A DNA stretch of 64,000 nucleotides from a bacterium (GCA_021372615.1 JAJFUB010000132.1:1-64000); one strand, 5' to 3'; positions 52,066-61,745 are shown, counted from the stretch's first letter. Notes: generated from the letters alone by a model not told the origin. Program-made: numbers and translations.

Positions 52066-53727
52066 CTAGTCGAACCCCTTGATGACGCCCAGGCTCACGA
52101 CCGTGTCGTCCTCGGGCCTGGCCAGCACCGACAGCACCGTCGTCCAGTTGTGCCCGAACTCGCGGTAGGCCCGCGCGGACAAGAGCGACCCCTGCCCCTC
52201 CCGGTGGGCATATTCGAGGAACAGGTCCACATCATAGCGGTCGTACAGCTCGGGGAAGTAGGCGCCCAGAGTCTCGAGGCTCCGGTCCGCCGGATCGGAG
52301 CCGAACTCCCCATACACGTCCCATTTGCCGGCAATCACGGGGAAAGAGAAGTCCATCGAGACCCCGGTGCCGATGTCGTTGTAGTGCAAAGCGTTGAAGC
52401 CCACCGTGCCCCGGAAGATCGAGCCCTCGACGCGGGTGTAGTAGCCGCGCAGGTGGTCCTGATCCAGCGGCAGGAAGTCATGGACATAGCCCAGGTCAAA
52501 GCGCACGGCCCCCAGCTGTGGCTGCCACCGGACGGCGTCGGCCGTGTCGAAGCCGACGAGCGTGCCCAGGTTACTGTTGTTGACCGGCCCCATGATGAAA
52601 TGCTGGCGCCCGACGGTGACATCGCCGCAGCGGGGGCGCGCCTTGGCGAAGGCCTCGCTGATCTCGGCGCGCCACTCGCAGTCGGTGCGCGTCCAGGCCA
52701 GGCCGCCCAGCTCGAAGTAGATGTCGTTCCACACGGCGCTGGGCCGTACTCGCACCCCGGCCAGGCTGCTGTCGGTGCTGCCCAGGGCGAAGAGGTCGGC
52801 CCGAGTGGTGCGACCGTAGAAGCGCTTGCCGAAGGCCTTGGCCGGTTCGGTCTGCAGCATCGTCAGGGGCGCCACATCGAGCGCCACATCCGGCGCGGGC
52901 AGCGGGAGTGCGGCCAGGCGTTGTCCCGAGGACCTGCGCTGCCCGTCCGCCACGGAAGCCGTCCCCACCCGGGTGCTCTGCAGATCAATGACCACGGTGC
53001 CGTTGTGCAGCGGGTACCATCCATCCGCGCCCATGGCGGGCGAGTGGCTCGCTTGGAACTCGGCGCGCTGCGCCAACCCGGTAGGCGAGGCCGGGGTGGA
53101 CTGCAGGTTGGTGTGGGGGGCCAGACCCTCCCACCACTGGTCGGCCGTCCCGCTGAAGAACTCCTCGCCGGGCACGTGGCGCACCTCGCCGGGGGTGCCG
53201 TCCCGCCCGATGCGGGCCTGCGTGCCCCGCCCCACTTCACGCGTCTGCCCACCGCCGCTCAACTCGGCCAGTCCATCAAAGATGGTGAGGACGTTCGTCG
53301 CCCGCTCGCGCGCCGCGCCCATGTCTCCGGCGTCGAACTCCAGCACTGTGCCCTTGATGGAGGCCACGCCCGTGCCGCCCTGGATGCGGGCCGTCGTGCC
53401 CTTCACGATCCGCGCGTACAGCTTGCCATAGCCCATGGAGAGGTCTTTGCCGGCGATCTTGACGAGGGTCAGGTCGCTCAGCGGGGAGAGGCGAATGAGG
53501 CTGCCGTCGGAGAACTTGATCTCACACTTGCCCCGCTTGCCGGTACGCACCTGCGCCCCGGCGCCCAGCATCCGGCCGACCTTCGCCGGCGCCCAGGTCG
53601 CGCCGGCCGAGGCCCGGCACTTCACGTCGAGCAGGACCGCCGTGATCTTGGCTGTCTGCGCCGACACCGCGGCCGGGAGCAGGGCCAGCACCAGCAGCAG
53701 GCAGCAGGCGATCTTGGGTCGGTTCAT
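52066..53727 (-). CDS. FecR domain protein with C-terminal barrel-like region
   Basis: The 553-residue protein has a signal peptide (ending VSAQT) and a FecR domain (about 28-180: VQVRTGKRGKCEIKFSDGSLIRL-like block, GTGVASIKGTVLEFD). A long C-terminal part has alternating aromatic strands (VRFDLGYVHDFLPL, YYTRVEGSIFRG) that suggests an outer-membrane beta-barrel. FecR domains sense or transmit signals at the envelope. It overlaps the CHASE2-cyclase by four bases, and the two are very likely a functional pair. Confidence 0.82.
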   Translation of the reverse strand: MNRPKIACCLLLVLALLPAAVSAQTAKITAVLLDVKCRASAGATWAPAKVGRMLGAGAQVRTGKRGKCEIKFSDGSLIRLSPLSDLTLVKIAGKDLSMGYGKLYARIVKGTTARIQGGTGVASIKGTVLEFDAGDMGAARERATNVLTIFDGLAELSGGGQTREVGRGTQARIGRDGTPGEVRHVPGEEFFSGTADQWWEGLAPHTNLQSTPASPTGLAQRAEFQASHSPAMGADGWYPLHNGTVVIDLQSTRVGTASVADGQRRSSGQRLAALPLPAPDVALDVAPLTMLQTEPAKAFGKRFYGRTTRADLFALGSTDSSLAGVRVRPSAVWNDIYFELGGLAWTRTDCEWRAEISEAFAKARPRCGDVTVGRQHFIMGPVNNSNLGTLVGFDTADAVRWQPQLGAVRFDLGYVHDFLPLDQDHLRGYYTRVEGSIFRGTVGFNALHYNDIGTGVSMDFSFPVIAGKWDVYGEFGSDPADRSLETLGAYFPELYDRYDVDLFLEYAHREGQGSLLSARAYREFGHNWTTVLSVLARPEDDTVVSLGVIKGFD

Positions 53728-55640
53728 GGCTGGCTCGTCTCCCCTACCGGCTGTGTCGGCGGATGCAAGTCGGGCAGATCCACCGTGTACAGCTCGAGTG
53801 TCTCGGCGCGGCCACGTACGCTCTGGGTGCCCAGATGCTTGAGGGGCAGGTCGGTCGTCCCCAGCGCCGCCACCGTCTGCCCACTCATCAGGATTCCGGT
53901 CCGGAAGTCCTTGTTGAGCCCCTCGATGCGCGAGGCGGTGCTGACGGTATCGCCGATCACCGTGTATTCCAGCATTTGCTCGGAGCCGATGTCCCCGGCC
54001 ACGAGCGCCCCACTGTGGATGCCGATGCCCATGAGCAGAGGCGCCTGGCCCGCCGCCACGGCAGCAGCGTTTTCGGCCGCCATGCGCCGCTGCATGGCCA
54101 CCGCGGCCCGCACCGCCCGGGCCGCATGGTCGTCCTGGGCCACCGGGTCCCCAAACACGGCCATGATGCCGTCACCGATGAACTTGTGTATGGTTCCCCC
54201 AAACTCGCGGATGACCTCCACCATCGCCGTGAGATACTTGTTGAGGCGCTCGACCACGACCTCGGGGTCGCTGGTGGAGCACAGGGTCGTGAAGCCGCGC
54301 AGGTCGCTGAACATCACTGTCGCGTCCAGCCGCCGCCCCTGCACTTTCCTGACCGGATTGCTCAGGATGACGTGGAGTACTTCGGCCGACACTCGTTGCT
54401 GCCAGGCCCGGCGCAGCCGTAGCCGTGCCCGCTCCTCAGTCAGGTACATGTAGACCGTGCCTGCCACGTAGGCCAGGAGACCGCTCAGGAGCGGCGGCAC
54501 CAGCGGCAGCCACAGCCGCATCTGCCACATCAGCAGGAACGTCGCCAGGACCGTCACAGCCAGCAGCACGAGGGTCAGCAGCCCGGCCCGCAGGGGGCGC
54601 AGGTACACCGTGGCCGCCGCCACGAGTAGTGCCAGCAGTCCCGTCACCAGCCACAGGACCGGCAGCGGCGTCGGGCGGATGGCGCTGCCCTCCAGCAGCG
54701 TCACCAGGGCATTGGCTTGAACCTCCACCCCCGGCATCTGCACCAGCCGTGCTTCCTCCGGGTGTCCCGGGTCCTGACGGGCCATGGGCGTCGGGTAGAC
54801 ATCCTGCAGGATCTCCGCCGTGCCGCCCACCAGGACGATCTTGTCGCGGAAGGTCCCCGGCGGGGTGATCCCCTCGAGCACCTGGTAGTAGGGCACGTAC
54901 TTGATGGTGCCGGCCGGCCCGGTGTAGTTGATGAGGATGGTGTCCCCGCCGATATACGGATGACCGCTGGCCCCGGCCCGGAGGCCCGCCGCGGCAATCG
55001 CGGCCGGATCGCGCCCGAGGTAGTGCGCCGCCAGCATCACCGGCAGCGTGTAGTAGGGCTCTTCCTGGTGCTGCCGGGTCAGCCAGGCCCGGCGCACGGT
55101 GGCGTCCGGGTCGCGCGGGATGTTCGTCAGCCCCACGTCCAGCATCGTCTCGGCGAAGCAGTCGACGGGGAAGCTGACGCTGCTGACACCGGTGGCCATC
55201 TCCTCGCCGCGAGTGGCAGTGTCCTGGTTGAGTTGGCCAGCCAGGATCACACGCCCGCAGCGCGCCATGGCCTGCGCCAGCGCCTCGTCGGCGGCCGGGT
55301 CGTCCGAGGGGCTGTCGAAGAGGATGTCCATGCCAATGACTCGCGCACCGTCCGCGGCCAGCCGGTCGAGCAGACGGGCGTGCACCGAGCGCGGCCAGGG
55401 CCACTCGCTCAGGCGGTTGCGGGCCTGCTTGAGCGACTCGTTGTCAATGGCGACGATGACGACTTGCTCGTTGAAGCGGGAGGGACGGCTGGCGAGACGG
55501 GAGTCGTAGGCGCCCAACTCCAGGCGCCACAGCAGAGACCCCAGGGGGGCGGGGGGGCGATGCAGAACCACAGCCGCTGCCGCGGCGGCGACAGTGCAGA
55601 GCACGACAGCCAGTGCGGACCGGATGCGCCGTTGGTTCAT
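53724..55640 (-). CDS. CHASE2 domain adenylate/guanylate cyclase
   Basis: The 638-residue protein has an N-terminal helix, a periplasmic CHASE2 sensor domain (about 45-320, with VVIVAIDNESL, RVIGMDILFDSPS, IVLVGGTAEILQD), three helices (about 325-400) and a class III cyclase domain (about 440-610). The cyclase has ATVMFSDLRGFT, FIGDGIMAVFGDP (both metal aspartates) and YTVIGDTVSTASRIE. It would make cAMP or cGMP in response to an envelope signal. It is coupled to the FecR gene downstream. Confidence 0.94.
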   Translation of the reverse strand: MNQRRIRSALAVVLCTVAAAAAAVVLHRPPAPLGSLLWRLELGAYDSRLASRPSRFNEQVVIVAIDNESLKQARNRLSEWPWPRSVHARLLDRLAADGARVIGMDILFDSPSDDPAADEALAQAMARCGRVILAGQLNQDTATRGEEMATGVSSVSFPVDCFAETMLDVGLTNIPRDPDATVRRAWLTRQHQEEPYYTLPVMLAAHYLGRDPAAIAAAGLRAGASGHPYIGGDTILINYTGPAGTIKYVPYYQVLEGITPPGTFRDKIVLVGGTAEILQDVYPTPMARQDPGHPEEARLVQMPGVEVQANALVTLLEGSAIRPTPLPVLWLVTGLLALLVAAATVYLRPLRAGLLTLVLLAVTVLATFLLMWQMRLWLPLVPPLLSGLLAYVAGTVYMYLTEERARLRLRRAWQQRVSAEVLHVILSNPVRKVQGRRLDATVMFSDLRGFTTLCSTSDPEVVVERLNKYLTAMVEVIREFGGTIHKFIGDGIMAVFGDPVAQDDHAARAVRAAVAMQRRMAAENAAAVAAGQAPLLMGIGIHSGALVAGDIGSEQMLEYTVIGDTVSTASRIEGLNKDFRTGILMSGQTVAALGTTDLPLKHLGTQSVRGRAETLELYTVDLPDLHPPTQPVGETSQP

Positions 55641-55684
55641 TGGGAGACCCCGGGGGAGCGGCCGGCTTCCACCGACGGCCGACG

Positions 55685-56392
55685 TCAGTAAGCGCCGCGA
55701 CCGCTCAGTACGGCTGGAATGGTCAGCAACAGGATCTTGAGGTCAAGCCACAGGCTGCGCCGTCGCACGTACTCGATGTCCAGCTCGACCCACCGCTCAA
55801 AGGGAATGTCGCTGCGGCCGCTGATCTGCCAGATGCACGTCAGGCCGGGACGGATGGCGAGGCGCTCGCGCTGCCACGGCTCGTAGTTCTCGACCTCCTC
55901 CGGCAGCGGCGGGCGTGGCCCCACCAGGCTCATCTGCCCCATCAGCACATGGAACAACTGCGGGGTCTCGTCCAGACTGGTCCTGCGGATCCAGCGTCCA
56001 ACGCGTGTGATGCGGGGGTCCCGGCGGATCTTGAACACAGGGCCACTGGCCTCGTTGACTGCCTCCAGATCGGCGCGGATGCTCTCCGCGTTGGCCACCA
56101 TGGACCGGAACTTCAGGAACCGGAAGGGGAGGCCGTTCTCCCCCAGGCGGGTCTGGCCGTAGAGGACCGGCCCCCGTGACTCCAGCTTGATGGCCAGGGC
56201 CACCAGAGCCATGGGGAGGCCCAGGAACAGGAGCGCGAAGCCGGCGCCAATGACGTCAATGACGCGCTTGGTGACCATGTAGGCGCGGGAGACGCCCGTC
56301 CGCGGAGGTGCGATGGTGGCGGCCTCGGTGGGGAGCCGCACGGGCTGGACCTGGGTCATGGGGAAAGCGTGGACGCGCGCGACCCGCCTCAC
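55685..56392 (-). CDS. Undecaprenyl-phosphate sugar-1-phosphate transferase
   Basis: A bacterial sugar transferase (PF02397) of 235 residues that starts an exopolysaccharide or glycan on the lipid carrier. It has one N-terminal helix (RVIDVIGAGFALLFLGLPMAL), the catalytic GPVLYGQTRLGENG and FRFLKFRSM, then RRTSLDETPQLFHVL and SLVGPRPPLP. The GTG at 56392 overlaps the EpsI stop (GTGA), suggesting coupling; the ATG at 56359 would give a shorter protein. It lies beside exosortase and EpsI, the usual setting of EPS-linked sorting systems. Confidence 0.93.
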   Translation of the reverse strand: MRRVARVHAFPMTQVQPVRLPTEAATIAPPRTGVSRAYMVTKRVIDVIGAGFALLFLGLPMALVALAIKLESRGPVLYGQTRLGENGLPFRFLKFRSMVANAESIRADLEAVNEASGPVFKIRRDPRITRVGRWIRRTSLDETPQLFHVLMGQMSLVGPRPPLPEEVENYEPWQRERLAIRPGLTCIWQISGRSDIPFERWVELDIEYVRRRSLWLDLKILLLTIPAVLSGRGAY

Positions 56393-57027
56393 TGGTACCA
56401 GAAGCGGACCGCCGGCACGTAGACGCTGGCTAACACCTCCTCCAGAAGCTCCCGCGCTGCCTCAATCGCCCCAGGCCGGGGGTAGGTGCTCAGGGACAGC
56501 ATCAGGCCGCCGGTTCCCCGCGGGGCCTGCGACACTGCCCAGCCCTGCTGCATCCAGTCGCCGGTCGTTCCCCCCCTGTGCGCGAACACGTACAGTACCA
56601 GGATCTCCTGGCTGCCGCGCCGACCGTGTAGCATCTGCCCGTGCAGCGGCCCCGCATGGGGACAGCCCGGCGGCGCCGCCACACTGACTAGTTTCTTCTC
56701 CGACACCTGCCAGCCCTGCTGCGGCAGGCACGACAGCGGGGAATGCACTGCCCGCCAGTCGGTGCCGTAGACCAGACTCAGGTGAACGTTCCGGTTCGAC
56801 GACTTGTACTCCAGCTCGTCCATCACGTCGGCGCCCAGATACTGGAAGATGCGCTGATCCACCGGGACGCGCTCCGCCGCCATGTCCCCAATCCGGGTCG
56901 GGATGTCGCGGAAGTCCACGCGATAGCGCACCTGCGGGGCGCGCCGCGCCCACAGCAGATTGGCATAGGCGGCGCCCCCCAGCAACAGCACCGCGGCGAC
57001 TAGATATCGTCGCGCATCCGCGTGCAT
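56389..57027 (-). CDS. EpsI/DUF3485 exosortase-associated protein
   Basis: The 212-residue protein has one N-terminal helix (about 10-26) and an extracytoplasmic domain with LVYGTDWRAVHSPLSCLPQQGW in blocks, the HSP..CLP..GW signature of the EpsI family. A few conserved aromatic residues follow. EpsI proteins nearly always accompany exosortases and are sometimes fused to them. It overlaps the exosortase gene by 28 bases and the sugar transferase by four. Confidence 0.92.
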   Translation of the reverse strand: MHADARRYLVAAVLLLGGAAYANLLWARRAPQVRYRVDFRDIPTRIGDMAAERVPVDQRIFQYLGADVMDELEYKSSNRNVHLSLVYGTDWRAVHSPLSCLPQQGWQVSEKKLVSVAAPPGCPHAGPLHGQMLHGRRGSQEILVLYVFAHRGGTTGDWMQQGWAVSQAPRGTGGLMLSLSTYPRPGAIEAARELLEEVLASVYVPAVRFWYQ

Positions 57028-57884
57028 CCGATGAGACTCCCAAAGGCGAATAGTGTGAGCAGCGCGATCAGGAACACGAGCATGCCTGACAGCGTGTGGA
57101 AGAACCCTTCGGCCGCTTTGGGGCCGAAGGACTGCGCCAGCACCAGGGTCAGCCAGATGCGGATGGCGTTGGCGACCAGGGCTGCCGGCAGCGACATGGC
57201 GAAGATCAGCAGGCGCTTGAGCATGGGCGCCACCACGACGTATGCATACAGGGCGCCCAGAGCGGTCATGGCGATGGCTGACTTGAGGCCGCTGCAGGCG
57301 ATCGCCACCTCAAAGCGGTAGCCGGGGATCTGCAGCGAGGTGCCTGAGCGGACGACCGGTATGCCCAGGAAGCCGGCCGTGCCGCCAGCGATCCTGGCCC
57401 CCCATAGCTGCATCGGCTGAGCGAACTTGTCCACCAGCAGCCGCCCCATCGGCACCATGAACAGCAGGAACACGAGGGGGAAGATGATGACGCGCGCCGC
57501 CGGCCAGCCCCACAGCCAGATCACCAGTCCGATGATGACCGTCACGAGGGCGAAGCCCTGCGGGAAGTTGACGTCCTTGGCGATGGCGACCAGATGCAGG
57601 GCCAGGCCGAGAGCGATCAGCGGTAGGCCGAGGGCGAAGTCCCGCCGCGGCGCGGCGGCGAGTTCGTCGCGTCGCCGGTAGATCAGGTACGCGGTGATCA
57701 GCGGAATGAGGAAGCCGTGCCCGTAGTACTCGTTGTGCCAGCCCTTCTGCCAGAGCCAGACGAAGTGCTGGTGCCAGCCGGCCACGAGCAGCAGTGCCAG
57801 GAGCGCCAACACCAGGGGGGAGGGGGAGGCAGAGGTTCGGGGCAGCGCCGGTGTCTGTGCAGCGTCCTGTGCCTCAGCGGCCAT
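57000..57884 (-). CDS. Exosortase (EpsH family)
   Basis: From the ATG at 57884 the product has 294 residues with about eight helices. The presumed catalytic triad is visible: Cys197 in IACSGLKS, Arg242 in NAIRI, His263 in GFFHTLSG. The N-terminal WHNEYYGHGFLIPL is typical. Exosortases cleave and anchor proteins with a C-terminal PEP-CTERM-like signal and are linked to extracellular polysaccharide loci. No classical PEP-CTERM protein lies in this window, although two proteins have other anchor-like ends. A GTG at 57896 is an alternative start. Confidence 0.94.
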   Translation of the reverse strand: MAAEAQDAAQTPALPRTSASPSPLVLALLALLLVAGWHQHFVWLWQKGWHNEYYGHGFLIPLITAYLIYRRRDELAAAPRRDFALGLPLIALGLALHLVAIAKDVNFPQGFALVTVIIGLVIWLWGWPAARVIIFPLVFLLFMVPMGRLLVDKFAQPMQLWGARIAGGTAGFLGIPVVRSGTSLQIPGYRFEVAIACSGLKSAIAMTALGALYAYVVVAPMLKRLLIFAMSLPAALVANAIRIWLTLVLAQSFGPKAAEGFFHTLSGMLVFLIALLTLFAFGSLIGCTRMRDDI

Positions 57885-57908
57885 GGAGCGTCCCACGCAT
57901 CTCGTTCG

Positions 57909-58541
57909 TTAGCGGTGGCTGCGGCGGCGGCGCACCCGGCCGTGCCGCAGGTGCCGCGAGGCACGGGCCAGGCGGGGCGGAACCAGGTAGACAAGGGCCC
58001 CGATGGCGGCCCCGGCCAGGGCGATGAGCAGTGTGTACCCCAGCCCGCCCACCAGGCTATTGACCAGCTTGATGGCAGACGTCGCCAGAGTGTACCAGGC
58101 GTAGTACAGCCGTTCGCCGATCGCGCGCGGCACTACACCCTCGGGTGTCGCCCGCTGAGCCAGCGCGGTCACGATCAGATTGAGCAGCCCGCTGGCAAGC
58201 ACGGCGACAAGCGCGCCCAGCAGGGCGTTGCGCACCATGGCGCGGGGCTTGACCCTGTCGCTGCGGCTGCGCCGACGGACGCGGACCGCCTTGATCCAGT
58301 CCGTACCGCAGGCCGGGCAGCGGGACAGGTTCGACGGGAAGGCCTGGCCGCAGAAGCACAGGCGGTACTGCTTCTGGCCGCAGTGTGGGCACACCTGGGC
58401 GTCCAGCGCCAGCGTGCCGCCGCAGCGGTGGCACGCTTTTGCTTGCCCCCCGGCGGCGTCAGGTGGCCCCGTGTCGCCCGGCTGCGTCACCTCGACATCT
58501 TGCTCCGGCGCAGCCGGCTGGCCGTCCGACACCGTGCACAC
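57909..58541 (-). CDS. Double zinc-ribbon membrane protein
   Basis: The 210-residue protein starts at a GTG. It has two zinc ribbons in the first 85 residues: CHRCGG with CPHCG, and CFCG with CPACG. Two membrane helices (about 100-125 and 165-190) follow, then a very basic tail. The ribbon-plus-helices plan is common in uncharacterised bacterial proteins. Its place 24 bases ahead of the exosortase gene suggests co-expression, but no role can be assigned. Confidence 0.65.
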   Translation of the reverse strand: MCTVSDGQPAAPEQDVEVTQPGDTGPPDAAGGQAKACHRCGGTLALDAQVCPHCGQKQYRLCFCGQAFPSNLSRCPACGTDWIKAVRVRRRSRSDRVKPRAMVRNALLGALVAVLASGLLNLIVTALAQRATPEGVVPRAIGERLYYAWYTLATSAIKLVNSLVGGLGYTLLIALAGAAIGALVYLVPPRLARASRHLRHGRVRRRRSHR

Positions 58542-58593
58542 CTGCCCTGAGTATCAACGTGACGGCAGCGGGATGCTGACCGACCCGAGCGCC

Positions 58594-60270
58594 TCACTGG
58601 GGCGCCGGCAGCGTCCCCGTGGAGGCAACATCAGGCACACGCTCGAACAGCACCCAGTTGCCGTTGGCGAACGTCTGGCGGACACGCCAACTCGACACCG
58701 TGGGCGTCCGCGTGACGGCCATGCGCCATAACTGCGCCCAGCCCTGGGCCTGCTCCGGCCGCGCCACATCCACGATCTGCGGTGTGAGTACCAGCCAGCG
58801 GACCTGCCCCACCACTTGCTCGATGCGGCGCAGGTCCACGTCGTTGCGCGGCAGCCAGATCGCCGGGCGGTCTGCATACCACGCGATGGCCCACGGCATG
58901 TCACTGAGCACCACAGCGGGGGCGTTCTCCCGCCCGCCGAGCTGCGGGATCATGGCGTTCAGTTCCTGGCTGGCCCGGCGCACCGCGGTGGGCACCGGCG
59001 ACGCAACCGGCCGGCCGGGAGCCAACTGCAGGAACAGCGGCACCAGGTGCAGCACCATCAGCACCACCACCGCGAACACGGTCCAGCGCACGCGCAGACG
59101 CTCCGTCAGCGGCTTCATCCGCAGGTCGAGCAGTTGGTAGAAGAAGGCGACGGCAATGACCGTGCACACCGGCGCCATCGGCATGAGCAGGCGCGTGTCG
59201 TGGCCCATGATGCACAGGGCGAAGAACAGCAGTAGCGCCAGGATGTATAGCCCTGGCCGCAGCCGGTCCATCCCGGCATGGCCCAGGGGCACGATCACCC
59301 CGACAAGGAAGAACGGCATGATGGCCAGGCCGGTGAAGGAGAACCACAGCGGGTACGCCTCTACGGCAGCGTCGCGACACCGCTCGTAGATCTCGCGGGG
59401 CGCCGAGAACATGAAGGAGACCACGCCCGGCGGGTTCTGCTCGTACGACCGGTAGATCATGTTGCCGCTGAAGGTGCGGGTGTTGACCATGGCCTCGTAG
59501 GCGCTGGCATTGCTCAGCGGGTTCCCCGTCACCCGGTAGGTGCGGTAGAACCACGGGAGCAAGACCACCACGAAGGCCGCCGTGAACAGTATGATGTTCG
59601 GCATTCGCTGCCTGGCCGAGGCGTTCAGGACGAGGACCAGGAGTACTGGCGCGAAGGCCATCAGCCAGGTGAAGTGGGTGAGATACAACAGGCCGGTGAG
59701 TACCCCGGCGACGGCGGCCAGGGGCATGCGCATCGGGGCGCGGCTCTGGTGGAGGATCAGCACTACGCACAGCAGCGTGAACAGCAGCCCCAGCAGCGCG
59801 CCCTCGGTGCCCGAGACGCCCACGGTCAACGCCACGACGTTCGTGCCCAGGACGATGGCGCTGAGCATCCCGACCTTGCGCGAGAAGGCCGTCTGGCCCA
59901 GCCAGAACACCAGGGGAATCGTCAGCAGGAACGGTATGCCCGAACTCCACGAGATGCTCTGGTTCGACGGCCCGAACAGGCGGAATAGCAGCGACATGAA
60001 CAGGGGCTGTAGCGGGGCGTGGACGAGGTCGGGGTGGCTCTGGATACTCGGTGCGAGAGCCAGCGTCAGGGGCCGGATCAGGTCCGTGGTGAAGCCCTGG
60101 CCGGTGGCAATGTTGCGTGCCACCTGGGCCAGGTCCATGGCCCGCAGGTCACTGAGCTCGGCCATCCGGGCCGACTGGTAGACGACGAAGACGAACAGAA
60201 CGCCGACTGCGAGTACCGCGCCCGCCAGCCACACCCGCAGCATCTTGGGCACAGGGGCGTTCTCTACCAT
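58594..60270 (-). CDS. GT39-type membrane glycosyltransferase
   Basis: The ATG at 60270 follows GGAGG by five bases, giving 558 residues with about 11 helices. The first loop contains LRAMDLAQVARNIATGQGFTTD and HPDLVHAPLQPLFMSLLFRLFG in blocks, as in ArnT/PMT-like proteins. The C-terminal soluble domain (about 440-558) has FLQLAPGRPV and IAWYADRPAIWLPR. It would move sugar from a lipid carrier to an exported acceptor. It heads the exosortase-side cluster on this strand. Confidence 0.85.
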   Translation of the reverse strand: MVENAPVPKMLRVWLAGAVLAVGVLFVFVVYQSARMAELSDLRAMDLAQVARNIATGQGFTTDLIRPLTLALAPSIQSHPDLVHAPLQPLFMSLLFRLFGPSNQSISWSSGIPFLLTIPLVFWLGQTAFSRKVGMLSAIVLGTNVVALTVGVSGTEGALLGLLFTLLCVVLILHQSRAPMRMPLAAVAGVLTGLLYLTHFTWLMAFAPVLLVLVLNASARQRMPNIILFTAAFVVVLLPWFYRTYRVTGNPLSNASAYEAMVNTRTFSGNMIYRSYEQNPPGVVSFMFSAPREIYERCRDAAVEAYPLWFSFTGLAIMPFFLVGVIVPLGHAGMDRLRPGLYILALLLFFALCIMGHDTRLLMPMAPVCTVIAVAFFYQLLDLRMKPLTERLRVRWTVFAVVVLMVLHLVPLFLQLAPGRPVASPVPTAVRRASQELNAMIPQLGGRENAPAVVLSDMPWAIAWYADRPAIWLPRNDVDLRRIEQVVGQVRWLVLTPQIVDVARPEQAQGWAQLWRMAVTRTPTVSSWRVRQTFANGNWVLFERVPDVASTGTLPAPQ

Positions 60271-60347
60271 ACGGACCTCCAGGGGAGCGATGCTGGCGGC
60301 AACCACTTGAGTCTATCACAAGACCCGGCTCCCGAACAAGCGTCACC

Positions 60348-61535
60348 TCAGGCCCCGGCCGCCTTCATGCCCCAGGCCGCGCTGCCCGCCTGAGCGCCCC
60401 GCGCGCCCAGGTACCCGCACCAGCCCTCCCACAGCCTGCGCCGTCCGTCCTCCGACGCCCGCTGCCGCAGCTCCTCGCGGCTGCAACCCTCGCCCAGGAG
60501 CTGCTTGGCCTCCTTGCCGGCGCGCATGAAGGCCTGCACCTTGGGCACCGAGGCGTCGTCGCAAATCGTCTCGGCGAGCGTCAGGCTGACGCCGTTGGCG
60601 CCGTCGGCCGCGGACAGGAAGACGAAGTCCTCTACCTCCTGCGCGGGCATCTGGCGCAGGTGGAAGCAGCCCAGGCGCCAGGTGAACGGCACGCGACAGC
60701 CCTCGCAGAATATCTTCGGCGTGAGCCGGGGCGAAATGGAGGGGTCAAAGTGGCTCAGCCCGATCTCTTCGAGGAACGGGAGCTGGGCAGGGCGTAGGTC
60801 CTCGACGTGCGCCGAGCGCGTGCCGCTGGTCAAGCCGCTGTAGAGCTGCTCCCAGTAGGGCAGCACGAACTCGGGGAAGCGCGCGGGCGGGATGAAGCTG
60901 GCGATGTCGTCACACATGCCGCTGCCGGCAGGATTCGGGAAGGGCTGCCCGTTCACCCCGGCGCAGACGCGGTCGAAATCCAGGATGCTGTCCACCACCA
61001 GGCGCATGAACTCCCTCGCCAGCGGCGGATCGTCATAGATGTCCGTGAAGAAGCCGTCCCCGCGCAGCTCGTAGGCCGTCGTCAGGGGGCCCTCGCCGCC
61101 GAAAGACCACCGCACCGGCTCATCCGGGAAGCGCTGCTGCAGCTCGTCCCGGAAGCGCAGGAAGTACGGCGCCATGCCCTGCGAAAGCCAGTCCACGGGC
61201 TGCTGCAGCGCCGCCACGCCCTCGGCTAGCGAGCCATAGACATGCGTGTGCGCCACCTCCCCGCCCTCGGGGAAGAGCAACTCCGAGCCGAGGCAGTTGA
61301 CATGCCCGTAGCTGATGGCGGGCGTCAGGAGCGGGTACTGCCCCACCTCGTCTCCGAAGACCTCACGCTGGCGGATACGTCCGAGGCGGTAGGTCTCCGC
61401 ACAGGCCGAGACCTCCAGGTTGAACTCGCGGATGGGGATGCCGGCCAGGGCGCGCAGGGCCCCCTGCGAGCTGCCAACATACCAGCCGAACCCCGCGCGC
61501 TCGCGGGCGGTCGCGTAGTCAGGGCGTGTGGTCAT
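60348..61535 (-). CDS. URO-D/MtaA-like protein
   Basis: From the ATG at 61535 the product has 395 residues. It has the uroporphyrinogen decarboxylase-like fold signs: SFGGEGPLTTAYEL, MCDDIASFIPPARFPEFVLPYWEQL, and a late metal-type Cys in KIFCEGC. Such proteins include URO-D itself and corrinoid methyltransferases of the MtaA/CmuA type. The metal-ligand CEGC and lack of a haem gene neighbourhood favour a methyltransferase-like or unknown enzyme. It lies between two REP-rich gaps and shows no partner. Confidence 0.7.
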   Translation of the reverse strand: MTTRPDYATARERAGFGWYVGSSQGALRALAGIPIREFNLEVSACAETYRLGRIRQREVFGDEVGQYPLLTPAISYGHVNCLGSELLFPEGGEVAHTHVYGSLAEGVAALQQPVDWLSQGMAPYFLRFRDELQQRFPDEPVRWSFGGEGPLTTAYELRGDGFFTDIYDDPPLAREFMRLVVDSILDFDRVCAGVNGQPFPNPAGSGMCDDIASFIPPARFPEFVLPYWEQLYSGLTSGTRSAHVEDLRPAQLPFLEEIGLSHFDPSISPRLTPKIFCEGCRVPFTWRLGCFHLRQMPAQEVEDFVFLSAADGANGVSLTLAETICDDASVPKVQAFMRAGKEAKQLLGEGCSREELRQRASEDGRRRLWEGWCGYLGARGAQAGSAAWGMKAAGA

Positions 61536-61664
61536 GGGCTTCACCCGGTGGAGGAATGGGATGGCGTGGGGCAGTTCGGCGGCAGCGGAGGCTGCACCTG
61601 CCGTGGGCGCGCTCGTCGTGCCCCGGCCAGTGCCGCCCCGTCGGGGCAGTGGCGCCCCCTCCAA

Positions 61665-61729
61665 CCAGTAGCGCGGGCGGCCTCGCCCGCGCGCTCACGA
61701 CGGGCAGGCGAGGCCGCCTTCCCTACTGG
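61665..61729. repeat. REP-like inverted pair, copy 3 of the CCAGTAG family
   Basis: CCAGTAG (61665-61671) and CTACTGG (61723-61729) enclose GCGGGCGGCCTCGCCCGC and GGGCAGGCGAGGCCGCCTTCC. The left arm is identical to copy 2. It lies 16 bases past the LamG stop. Confidence 0.9.
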
Positions 61730-61745
61730 GAGGGGCGGAGGGGCG

